Source: Trichormus sp. M33_DOE_039 (GTDB taxonomy: Bacteria; Cyanobacteriota; Cyanobacteriia; Cyanobacteriales; Nostocaceae). From it: DNA of 64,000 bases. Made by a program: the position numbers and the translations under genes. Location: positions 124,001-188,000 of the forward strand of contig DVDT01000031.1 of NCBI GenBank assembly GCA_015296085.1, given 5' to 3'. The notes beneath the pieces were generated by a model that saw nothing but the letters and a program-made list of their open reading frames with translations, ran no database searches and was not told where the DNA came from. This document shows positions 1 to 10,800 of this stretch, in pieces (the stretch's first letter is position 1; each line of letters starts with the position of its first letter).

Positions 1-3000
1 GAGTAGTTGATTTTGATATGGTGCTGATGGTGCTGCTACCATCGCCGTCAAAGCGTTGATATAGTAATTAGCGATCGCCTCTACTTGTTCTCGACACAGT
101 TCACGCGTCTGATAATTCAGGGCTAAATTGACCTGAGAGGAAACCAGATCCAAACTAAAGTGAGCCACCAAAGTAAAGTTAGTTTGCTCATAGGTCTTGT
201 AATCTAAAACTTCAGAATCCTCTAAACCCAAAACCCCTTGATAAACGTGGAAGTGGACAAAATTAAAAGCCGTTTCAAATAAAGGCTGTCCACCACATAA
301 ACGTTGTATCTCAGCCAAAGGATAGCGACGATGAGGTAAAGCTGTTTGTTCAGCTTGGAAAGCTTGCTGGATGAGTTCTAACCAAGTACCACCAACGAGA
401 TGTGCATGCAATGGTAAAGTATTCAAAAATAGACCCAGAATCCTTTCCCCATCAGCATTTTCCGGTCTACCGTTAGCCACCAAACCCGTCAACACATCTG
501 TTTGATTACTCAGTAAATTTAATACCCGTAAATGAGCAGCCAACAGTACACTTTTCACAGGAACACCAGCCTGAGCAGCTAGTTGTTTCAATCCACCCGA
601 CAACTCAGAACTAATTGCGACTTCCTGAATACCTATTTCTGCTTGGGTCTTTTCCCGATAGGATTCTGGCCAGCGTGGTAACTCAGTAATTGAGACATCA
701 GCAAGTTGTTCTAGCCAATATTGGCGTGTCGTTTCTGATTGTAAAGCAGCACGTTCCAACGCCACAAAATCGCGGAAGGAGGGACTGGGGATTGGGGATT
801 GGGGATTGGGGACTGGGGACTGGGGACTGGGGACTGGGGATTTTTGGAGTAGATTTAAGTATGTTTGCCATAGTTCGGTGAGTAAAGATGCAACACTCCA
901 ACCGTCGAGAATGGCGTGATGGAAACTGAAACTCAAATTAAACGTTTCAGCACTACGAATATGAACACAAAAGCGGAGCAGAGGCGGTTTTGTCCAGTCG
1001 AAATTATGATACTTCTCCGTTTCCATCCAAGCATCGACAGCGACTTTTTGTTCAGCAGTTGTGAAATAACTGATATCATCCACCTGTAAAGGCACATCGA
1101 CAACTTGATGCACCAGCTGTAACGGCTCAGAAAAACCAGTTAAGTCAAAGCTGGTACGCAAGATAGCATGACGAGAAATTACTTGGGCGATCGCAGTTTC
1201 TAACGCCGATAAATCCAGCTTCGCCCGCAGATGGAAAGAGAAGACATCATGATAAACAGCTGTATCTGCATTCAATTCACTGTGAAACACCATCCCCGCT
1301 TGCAGTGCTGTCAGAGGATAAGCATCATCCAATCCTACTGGTAGCTTCTGCTTGTCTGTTTCTGCAATCAAACTAAAAGGTGACGTTTGTGGTGTGAGTG
1401 TAAAACTCACTTCTTTACTCACCAACTCCGCTAATTCGGCAATAGTTTGGTGTTGAAATAACTGCTGGAGAGAAAAATCTAACCCAACTTGATTAGCCTT
1501 CGCCAAAATTTGGATACTACGAATCGAGTCACCACCCAATTCAAAGAAGTTATCGTAAATTCCGACTTGAGACAATCCCAAAACTTCAGTCCAAATATTT
1601 GCTAATAACTCTTGTTCCTGAGTTTGGGGTGCAACAAAACCAGCAGCTAAGTCTGTGCTAACTTCCGGGATAGGTAACATTCGCCGATCCAGCTTACCAT
1701 TAGCCGTCAACGGGAAAGCCTCCAACGCCACAAACACAGATGGAATCATGTAATCAGGTAACTGCTGTTTGAGATAATCCCGCAACTCAGCACTACTAGG
1801 AGATTCCCCAGATGGAACAAAATAAGCCACCAACCGTTTATTCCCCGGTGTATCTTCTTGTACCAAGACCACAGTCTGCTGCACTTGGGGATGAGTTGCT
1901 AATTTCGCCTCAATTTCACCCAACTCGATCCGAAAACCGCGAATCTTTACCTGATCATCTATGCGACCGAGGTATTCAATGCTGCGATCGGATAAGTATC
2001 GGGCTAAGTCGCCAGTTTTGTAGAGGAGGTGTGGGGGTTTGGGGGTGTGGGGGTGTAGGGGTGTAGGGGGAGTAATTAACTTTGGACTTCTAGATTCCCA
2101 GTCCTCAGTCCTGAATTGGATAAATCTTTGTTGGGTTAATTCTGGACGGTTGAGATAACCGCGTGTTACTCCTGCACCGCCAACATACATTTCACCGCGC
2201 ACACCAATGGGTACAGGCTGTAAATGTTCATCTAGAATATAAAGCTGTAAATCAGGAATCGGGACACCAATGACACTGCTGCGACTTTCTGTATCAGTCA
2301 TAGTTAGAGGACGGAAAGTTACATGAACAGTGGTTTCCGTAATTCCGTACATATTCACCAATTGCGGAGTAGCATCACCGTGTCTTTCAACCCAAGGTAA
2401 TAAACTAGTCGGGTCGAGAGCTTCGCCACCAAAAATCACCGATCGCAAACTTAACTGATTATCTTTTAGTTTTTCTTGCTGCTCCACCCAAATCAACTGT
2501 CGAAAAGCCGAAGGAGTCTGATTGAGAACCGTCACCCTTTCCCGCACCAGTAACTCATAAAACGCCTCCGGGTCACGACTCACCCAAAAAGGTACAACCA
2601 CCAAGCGACCACCATAAAGCAACGCCCCCCACATTTCCCACACGGAGAAATCAAAAGCATAGGAGTGGAATAGCGTCCACACATCGCTGGCGTTGAAATT
2701 AAACCAATTTTGAGTTGCTGCAAACAACCGCATGACATTGCAGTGATTCACCAATACACCTTTCGGTTTACCCGTAGAGCCAGAAGTATAAATTACATAA
2801 GCTAAATGCTCAGGTAAAACCCCACTCTGAGGATTTTCTACATTATGAATATTAATATCATCCGAGTCTCTATCTAAACAGATAGTCTTAGCCGTCGTCA
2901 CAGGTAAAGTTTCTAACCACTTAGACTGAGTCAACAACACCGACACCTGGGAATCATCCAACATAAAAGCCAAACGCTCAGGCGGATAATCTGGGTCAAG

Positions 3001-4839
3001 GGGTACATAAGCACCGCCAGCCTTGAGAATCCCCAATAACCCGACCATCATATCCAGCGATCGCTCAACGCAGATCCCTACTAAAACATCAGGTGCAACC
3101 CCCAAAGTTCGTAAGTAATGCGCCAATTGATTCGCTCGTGCATTTAACTGAGCATAGGTCAAATGTTGGTCAGCAAAATTTACAGCTATAGCGTCCGGTG
3201 TTTTTTCTACCTGCTCCTCAAATCGTTGATGCAGACATTGATTCACAACATACTCAGTAGTCGGATGCCAATCTAATAGCAATTGCCGTTCAGCATCACT
3301 AAGTAATGGCAATTCCTGGACTGTTTGCTGGGGATTAGCCACAATTGCAGTCAATAAATTTTGGAAATGAGCCGCCATGCGGGTAATCGTTTCTGCATCA
3401 AACAAGTCAGTATTATATTCCCAATTACCGACAAGCCCTTGGGGTGTTTCCGTCATCGACAGAGTTAAATCAAACTTTGAGGTAATCGCCTCCATTGGTA
3501 ACTGTGACAACTGCAACCCTGGTAACTCCAAATTACCCATAGGCGCGTTTTGCAAGGCAAACATTACCTGAAATAAAGGTATGTGGCTGAGATTCCGCTT
3601 GAGTTGCAGTGCATCTACCACTTGCTCAAAGGGAATATCTTGATGCGCGTAGGCATCCAATGCTACTTGTTTGACTTGTTGTAGTAGATCTGAGAATGAA
3701 GGATTACCTTCCAAACGCGATCGCAATACCAATGTATTGACAAAAAACCCGATTAATGTGTTTATCTCCGAGCGATCGCGGTTAGCTACAGGGCTACCAA
3801 CTAAAATATCTGTCTGACCACTGTAACGATGCAGCAAGGTGACAAAGGCTGCTTCTAAGGTCATGAACAGCGTCACGCCAAATTTTTGGCTAAGGCGTTT
3901 GAGTTGTTCGGTTAATTCCAGAGGTAGGGGAAAATCTCGACTACTACCCCGAAATGTCTGAATAGCTGGGCGTGGTCTGTCGGTAGGAAGTTCTAATAAT
4001 GGTGGTGCATCAGCTAATTGCTTTTGCCAATAATTAAGTTTTTTATGAAATACTTCCCCTTGCAAGCATTGTCTTTGCCAGACAGCATAGTCTGCATATT
4101 GAATCAGTAAGGCTGGGAGGGGAGAAGGCTTACCCTGTAAAAATGCTGTATATAAAGTAGATATTTCTTGAATTAATACGCCAATTGACCACCCATCAGC
4201 GACAATGTGGTGCATATTCATCAGCAACACATGGGATTGTTCACCCAGCTTTACGAGTGTTACCCGCATCAGGGGTGCTTGGGTGAGGTCAAAAGGTTTC
4301 TCGGCATCGAGGATGGCTAATTGTTTGACTTCATCTGTGGACAATCCCTGTAAATCAATTACTGAGAGTGTGAGAGTAGCATCGGGGTGAATTACCTGGA
4401 CAGCATGACCATCAAGGTTTTGAAAACTGGTGCGTAGAACTTCATGACGGCGGATGACTTCTTGTAAAGCCTGTTCCAAGGCTGGGATATTGAGCATCCC
4501 AGTCATTTGCACCGCCGCCGGCATATTGTAAGTTGCGCTTGCGCCTTCCATTTGGTATAGAAACCAAAGGCGTTGCTGTGACCAAGATAGAGTTAAGTTT
4601 CCCTGGTCTCGCGCTACCGAGGGAATTGCTTCTAGCTCCAAGCTGGAGTTTACTTGTTGGAGAAAGCTGATAATTTCGACCTTGCGATCGCTCAGATTAG
4701 CACGAATTTCTGGTGTTAGTCTGCCACTGGGAGCATTACAGCGCAGTTTAACCTCTGAGGAGGAATTGGGGTTGGCTTCCACCCAGAGTCTAATGTCCAA
4801 GTTTCCTAATTCGGACAAAAATTCTTCAATGGGTTTCAT
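1..4839 (-). CDS. NRPS, C-A(Thr)-PCP-C..., partial at left edge
   Basis: This nonribosomal peptide synthetase follows the Val module of the upstream gene. The ATG at 4839 overlaps the stop of that gene as ATGA, which suggests translational coupling. The frame is open for 1613 codons and leaves the window, so the C-terminus is missing. Domains seen: a condensation domain with HHIVADG near residue 211, an adenylation domain (about 500-1010) with YTSGSTGKPKG near 684, a carrier domain with GGDS near 1104, and a second condensation domain from about 1150 with HHAILDG near 1308. Hand alignment of the A-domain pocket reads DFWNIGMVHK, the published threonine code. The second C domain opens with a YPLTALQAGMVFHS-type N-terminus, and puwainaphycin-type peptides carry dehydrobutyrine here, so a dehydrating role is possible but inferred. 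A heptamer repeat adds Pro/Gln/Ser residues within this C domain. Confidence 0.93.
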   Translation of the reverse strand, partial: MKPIEEFLSELGNLDIRLWVEANPNSSSEVKLRCNAPSGRLTPEIRANLSDRKVEIISFLQQVNSSLELEAIPSVARDQGNLTLSWSQQRLWFLYQMEGASATYNMPAAVQMTGMLNIPALEQALQEVIRRHEVLRTSFQNLDGHAVQVIHPDATLTLSVIDLQGLSTDEVKQLAILDAEKPFDLTQAPLMRVTLVKLGEQSHVLLMNMHHIVADGWSIGVLIQEISTLYTAFLQGKPSPLPALLIQYADYAVWQRQCLQGEVFHKKLNYWQKQLADAPPLLELPTDRPRPAIQTFRGSSRDFPLPLELTEQLKRLSQKFGVTLFMTLEAAFVTLLHRYSGQTDILVGSPVANRDRSEINTLIGFFVNTLVLRSRLEGNPSFSDLLQQVKQVALDAYAHQDIPFEQVVDALQLKRNLSHIPLFQVMFALQNAPMGNLELPGLQLSQLPMEAITSKFDLTLSMTETPQGLVGNWEYNTDLFDAETITRMAAHFQNLLTAIVANPQQTVQELPLLSDAERQLLLDWHPTTEYVVNQCLHQRFEEQVEKTPDAIAVNFADQHLTYAQLNARANQLAHYLRTLGVAPDVLVGICVERSLDMMVGLLGILKAGGAYVPLDPDYPPERLAFMLDDSQVSVLLTQSKWLETLPVTTAKTICLDRDSDDINIHNVENPQSGVLPEHLAYVIYTSGSTGKPKGVLVNHCNVMRLFAATQNWFNFNASDVWTLFHSYAFDFSVWEMWGALLYGGRLVVVPFWVSRDPEAFYELLVRERVTVLNQTPSAFRQLIWVEQQEKLKDNQLSLRSVIFGGEALDPTSLLPWVERHGDATPQLVNMYGITETTVHVTFRPLTMTDTESRSSVIGVPIPDLQLYILDEHLQPVPIGVRGEMYVGGAGVTRGYLNRPELTQQRFIQFRTEDWESRSPKLITPPTPLHPHTPKPPHLLYKTGDLARYLSDRSIEYLGRIDDQVKIRGFRIELGEIEAKLATHPQVQQTVVLVQEDTPGNKRLVAYFVPSGESPSSAELRDYLKQQLPDYMIPSVFVALEAFPLTANGKLDRRMLPIPEVSTDLAAGFVAPQTQEQELLANIWTEVLGLSQVGIYDNFFELGGDSIRSIQILAKANQVGLDFSLQQLFQHQTIAELAELVSKEVSFTLTPQTSPFSLIAETDKQKLPVGLDDAYPLTALQAGMVFHSELNADTAVYHDVFSFHLRAKLDLSALETAIAQVISRHAILRTSFDLTGFSEPLQLVHQVVDVPLQVDDISYFTTAEQKVAVDAWMETEKYHNFDWTKPPLLRFCVHIRSAETFNLSFSFHHAILDGWSVASLLTELWQTYLNLLQKSPVPSPQSPVPNPQSPIPSPSFRDFVALERAALQSETTRQYWLEQLADVSITELPRWPESYREKTQAEIGIQEVAISSELSGGLKQLAAQAGVPVKSVLLAAHLRVLNLLSNQTDVLTGLVANGRPENADGERILGLFLNTLPLHAHLVGGTWLELIQQAFQAEQTALPHRRYPLAEIQRLCGGQPLFETAFNFVHFHVYQGVLGLEDSEVLDYKTYEQTNFTLVAHFSLDLVSSQVNLALNYQTRELCREQVEAIANYYINALTAMVAAPSAPYQNQLL
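781..843. repeat. Heptanucleotide tandem repeat inside NRPS coding sequence
   Basis: Nine 7-bp units of GGGATTG or GGGACTG run without a break. Three units equal 21 bp, so the repeat encodes a 7-residue Pro-Gln-Ser-Pro-type period on the minus strand without breaking the frame. It lies inside the second condensation domain, between the HHAILDG motif and later core motifs. Confidence 0.95.
2028..2070. repeat. GGGGGTGT-type short repeat inside adenylation domain
   Basis: A purine-rich run of degenerate 8-bp units (GGGGGTGT, AGGGGTGT) lies in the coding sequence of the Thr adenylation domain. It encodes an unusual Pro/His/Thr-rich loop just before the YKTGDLARY motif. The frame stays open. Confidence 0.8.
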
Positions 4840-7800
4840 AATTCAATTTCCTCCCGGTCTTCTGATAACTCCACAGGTGTAGACTGTAACTTTTGGATGG
4901 TTGCAAGAATTTGCTCGATGTTGGCGGCTAGTTCCATGACTGTGGGTAATTCCAACAGTCGCCGCAATGGTAATTCCACACCGAAAGTTTGCCGCAGACG
5001 AGAAATCACCTGCATAGCATTGAGGGAATTACCGCCGATTTCAAAGAAATTATCCTCAATCCCGACTTGTTCTAAGTTGAGGACTGCGGAAATTATTGTG
5101 GCGATCGCTTGCTCTTTTTCTGTACGTGGAGCAATATATTTAACAGAGCGATCAGCATTTAAATCAGCTTTTGGTAAAGCATTCCGGTCTACTTTGCCGT
5201 TTGGTGTCAGAGGAAATGTATCCAAACAGACATAGCCTGCTGGCAGCATATAGTCTGGTAGTTGCTGCTTGAGGTAATGGCGTAATTCGCTACTACTGGG
5301 TGCTTCTGCTTCGGGGATGAAGTAAGCAATTAAGGTATTGGATTGAGTGGTAACAATTGTCTGTTTGATTTGGGGATGGCTTGCTAGTTTGGCTTCAATT
5401 TCACCCAGTTCAATGCGGAAGCCGCGAATTTTGATTTGTTGGTCTAAGCGTCCGCGAAATTCAATTGTTCTGTCTGGGCGATAGCGTGCTAAATCACCTG
5501 TTTTGTAGAGGGTGAGGGAGTGATTATAGATGACGGTATTATCCCCAGTCCCCAATTGAATGAATTTTTCTTGGGTTAAGTCGGGGCGTTTCCAGTAGCC
5601 TTGGGCTAAACCTGCACCGCCAGTATAAAGTTCACCCCAAACGCCGATAGGGGCTGGTTGTAAGTTGGGGTCGAGGATATAAACTTGGGTGTTGGCAATG
5701 GGGCGACCTATGGGGACTGATGAGTCTAAGTTGGTGTCGCTGGTTATGGGGTAGCAGCAGGTGAAGGTTGTATTCTCGGTAGGGCCGTAACCGTTGACTA
5801 GGCGGATTTGAGGCAGATGTTGTAAGACTTTCTGGACATGGGGAACTGATAATACATCCCCACCTGCTATTAGTTGTCGGACTGATTTTAAATCTTCTAG
5901 CCGTTCATCTACCATGAGATGAAACAGGCTAGCCGTTAGCCACAAGGTTGTGATTTGCTGTTGCTGAATTATTTGCCCTATCTCCTCTAAAGTGGGTTTG
6001 GGGATGGGCATGATCACTAATTTACCGCCGTTGAGTAAACTACCCCAAATTTCCAAGGTTGCAGCATCAAAGCAGATGGGTGCTAACTGTAGCCAAACTT
6101 CTTCTGAGGTGAAGTTAATATAATCTGTGGCTTTAACTAATCTCACAACTCCCCGGTGAGGAATGCTGACACCTTTGGGTTTACCAGTCGAGCCGGAGGT
6201 GTACATGATGTAAGCTAAGTTCTCAGATGTCACCTCTGCAATGAGATTTGCTGTTGATTCCTCTGGAATGGCTGCCGCATCTACAGACAAGATGTTTGTC
6301 AATGTAGGTAGTTTGTCAATTAAATCCGCCTGAGTTAATACAACTTGTGGTTGCACATCCTCCAACATCCCAGCCAATCTTTCTTGAGGATAGTCTGGGT
6401 CAAGGGGTACATAAACACCGCCAGCTTTGAGAATTCCCAATACTCCCACAATGAAATCCAGGGAACGCTGCATACAAATACCCACGGGGATACCCGACTC
6501 TACACCCTGCTTTTTCAAATAATGCGCCACTTGATTGGCACGTTTGTTTAATTCAGCATAAGTGAGTTGTTCTGAGTCTTCAATCACAGCTACAGCGTTT
6601 GGTGTTTGTCCTACTTGCTCCTCAAATATTTGGTGGATGCACTTATCAGCAGAATAGTCTGTTTGGGTAGCGTTCCAATCTACTAACAATTGTTGTAATT
6701 CCGTGGTTGTTAGCAGTGGTAATTTCCCTAGAGGTTGGCTGGGGTCGGCAATAATTGCTGTCAGTAAAGTTTGGAAGTGTCCTAACCATCGCTCAATGGT
6801 AGTCCCATCAAATAAATCAGTGTTGTAATGGCAATCTAACAACAGTTCATCATCTATCTGGGTAATATTCCAGTGAATATCATAGTCGGTGGCATTGATG
6901 GGTTGACTTAACCAACTGGTTTTGAGGTCGCCTAAGTTGGGTAAGGTGATTGACCTATCCAAATTGAATGTAACAGTAACTAGAGGTGATCTACTCGCAT
7001 CGGGGCTGAGGTTTAATTTTTGAATTAATTCAGCAAAGGGATAGTCTTGGTGTTGGTAAGCTTCTAATAAGACATTTCTGATAGTTAATAGATATTCAGA
7101 GAATGGAGTTTTACTCTGGAATTCGCTGCTGATTGGTAAAACGTGAGCGCAGTAACCGACTAAACTATCACTACCCGCAAGCGATCGCCCGGCTGTAGGA
7201 ATACCTACAATAATCTTGTCTTGCCCTGTCAATCTATGCAGTAATGTAGTGTACACCGCTAACAAGGTCATAAATAAGGTACAACCTTGCTCTAGACTGA
7301 CTTTTTTAATGGCGCGTCCTATGTCGCTATCGAGGAGTAAACTTTGCTTACTACCACGATAGGTTTTGATGGGGGAACGTGTTCTGTCGGTGGGTAAATC
7401 TAATGCAGGGGTTGTCTCGGCAAATTTTTGCACCCAGTATTGTTCATGGGTTGCCATTTCCTCTGTTTGGCTATGTTGAATTTGCCAGTTAATGTATTCC
7501 CGGTATTGCATCGGGGTGGGAAGTTGGCATTTTTCACCCCGACAAATGGCTGTATATAAGGTGCTGAGTTCTTGCAGGATTACCCCAACTGACCAGCCAT
7601 CAACAATAATGTGATGTCCGGTGAGGGTCAGGATATGTTCTTCCGGGGCTACTTGGATGAGGTTAACTCGGAATAGGGGTGCTTTGGTGAGGTCGAAAGC
7701 TTCTTGTAATTCGTTATGTGGAAAAGCTAACGTGAAACCTAACCCCCTAACCCCCTTCCCTACTAGGGAAGGGGGAAAAATCAAAGCCTCTCTCCTTGTA

Positions 7801-10800
7801 GGGGAGAGGTTTAGAGAGGGGTTTTCCAGATCCTCTGAAAAGTCAGTGCCTCCTGCCTCCTGCCCGATACTTATTTCTAAGCTGGGGAATATTTGCTGCA
7901 CATCACCTTCGGGACTGATGCTAGTTCTGAGTGCTTCGTGGCGGTTGACTACCTGCTGCATAGCTTGTTGTAAGGCTGGCAGGTTGAGTGTACCTTGTAG
8001 TTTCAGGCTGACTGATTCGTTGTAGGCCGTGGAAGCTTCATGACCCAGTTGTGACAGTACCCATAGTTGTTTTTGGGCAGTGGTTAGGGGGGCGGTGGTG
8101 AAAAATGGTCGGGTTTGATAGAGTTCTCTGAGGGCGTTTAACTCTGGGAAACTCTCGACAACTTCTTTGGGATTTACACCAAAGTCTATCAAACAGGCGA
8201 TTTCATCAACACCAATAGCTTGCAGTTGGGCGACAACTTGGGCGCAAGTTTCGGGTGTGCCGATTAAGGCACTAGATTGAATATAGCGATCGCAGGCTGA
8301 AAATAAAATATAATCTTTGTCGTCTTCGCTGAGGCTATCAAAATCTATCCCTAAATCTTGGCTTTTCACCAAATTTTGAAATAAAGCTACGGAAGATTTG
8401 AAATAGTTACACAGCGGTTGTCTGGCTTGTTGGCGAGTCTGTTCTAAATCTTGACCGACAAAAGTATGTAGTAATACTGTCACCCTACCTACTGCGGGAT
8501 CATAACCGTGTTGTGTTAATGATTGGCGGTACAGAGCAATATTTTCTGCCAAGTCCTCAATACTCTGTCCCATCAGGTTGGTTAAGACTCCCGCGCCTAT
8601 TTCTCCAGCTTTGATGTAGGTGTCTGGATTATTGACGATGGTAATCCAGTCTTGCAGTTCGGTTTGCATGGGTTTGGGAAATACTTCTACGCTGACGGTT
8701 TGACCGACACCGTTCTGCACTGGAACTGATTCCCCCCGCCACAATTTCCGCACGGTTTCAATCTGTTGAAACATCAATTCTCGGTGCTGACCGAAAGATT
8801 GAGGAGCAAATACAAAGTCATTGGGATTCCAGCCGGAGGCGAAGGAAATACCGACGCGTCCTTGGGAAAGGTTATCGACTACTGACCATTCTTCGACTAC
8901 TCGGATGGGATGGTGTATGGGGAGGACGACACTACCAGAGCGAATTTGAATGTTTTGGGTTTCTCTGGCGAGGGCAGCTGCAATTACTGAGGGGTTGGGA
9001 GAAAATCCGCCAAAGGCATGGAAATGTCTTTCAGGAATCCAAACAGCACTAAACCCATTTTGATCAGCAAATTTAGCCCCAGTAAATAACAGGTCATATT
9101 TATTTTGACTAAATTCTGCCTCATAGTTGCCGAAATAGTACAAGCTAAATTGCACCTTTGAGCTAGGAGTGTAGTGAGTTTTCTCTCTGGTGGCAGTTTT
9201 ATGTTTGCGTCGCTCCCAAAAGCCAGTCGGATTGGTTGACTGATTTAAGCTAACTGTTGGTAGCGACGCTGGTAACTTTTTTACGGTGATATTCTCCTGT
9301 TGCTGCTGGTTTGGGAAAAAACCACCAGCACGCATTTCACTAATACTTTCTTGTACTGCCCGAATAATCCAATCGATATCCGCGTCGGTGTGGGCTGTGG
9401 ATAAGAAACAGGTGCGTCCTTCCCAAATGTATACGCCTTTCTCTAGAAGGTGATAGAAAAACACATCCATGTTAGCTGTGAAGACAAACCGGAACAGTGA
9501 ACCGAAGTGTACTACTTGGATGTCAATTTGTTCCTCTGTGAAAATGTGATTAAGTTGTTCAACTAGATAGGCTGTCCGGGCATTTAAATTAGTTTGTAAT
9601 TGCACACCCTGTTCTTTTAAATATCTCAATGTGGCTCGGCAAGTCGCCATTGACAGAGGATGCTTATTAAATGTGCCTGCAAAAAATGTTCTTTCTGCTT
9701 GGGGATAGGATTGGTCGCCAAATTGCCAATATCCGCCGTCTATCCCATCCATGAACTTGGCTTTACCTGCGACTGCGGCTAGGGGTAAACCCCCACTAAA
9801 TATTTTGCTGTAGGTGGCTAAATCTGCCTGTACGCCAAAATGGGCTTGCGCTCCCCCTGGATGGATGCGAAAACCTGTCATAATTTCGTCAAAAATTAAA
9901 GCCGTTCCTGCTGCGGTGGTCAGGTGACGCAATTGCTGTAAGAATTCTCGCGGTTGTAAGTCAGGAAAACGACTCTGCACAGGTTCAACCATCACGGCGG
10001 CGAGGGTGTGCATCTCGGCTTGGAGAATTTCTAAGGCCTTGGGGTCGCCGTAGTTTAAGACTAAAACATCTTTGACGGTATTAGCAGCAATACCATTGGC
10101 AATGGGAACGCTGGACATCCCTTCAGGTTGAGCTAATACCCCATCAAAATGTCCGTGGTAAGAACCTGTAAAGATGGCAATGCGATCGCGTTTGGTCGCA
10201 GTCCGCGCTAATCTTAAAGCTACCATCACCGATTCTGAACCGGATTGACAAAATGTAGCTCGTTCCGCACCCGTCAATTCACACAATAATTCGGCAGTTT
10301 CTAAGGCTAATTCTGGTTGAGGGCCAACAGCTACACCTTTTTGCAGTTGTTCGTTAATCGCTGCAATGAGGAATGGCGCACCGTGTCCAAACAAATGTGT
10401 ACCGAAACCCATCGCCAAATCAACATATTCGTTACCATCTAAATCCCAAAAATGTGCGCCTTGGTAACGTGTCCCGACGATGGGATACAACATTTCCTTA
10501 ATTGCCATACGGAACCCGGCCACAGCGCGGTTATCAGCTAAGTGATGGCGGGAAGCTTGCGCCCTTTGCTGAGATTTCTGGGTGCGTTGGGTATAACGTT
10601 GGATGAGGGCTTCTAGGTGTTTTTGGGATTTGGGATTGGTGAGTAGGGACTGGGGAGTGGGGTCCGGAGAGTGAGGATTTTGGCGTGGAGGGGTGATATA
10701 TCGCGTTTCTACAGAATTTGAGGCGTGGTGTCCGTTTCCATTCCCGTTCCCGTTACCATTGCCGTTGGTAGTTTTGCCGTTACCGTTGCCGTTGGTGGGT

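Noticed and set aside
781-843. Tandem heptamers as a CRISPR or origin-like array
   Set aside because: Units are 7 bp, lie within a coding frame and match the known Nostocales short tandem repeats.
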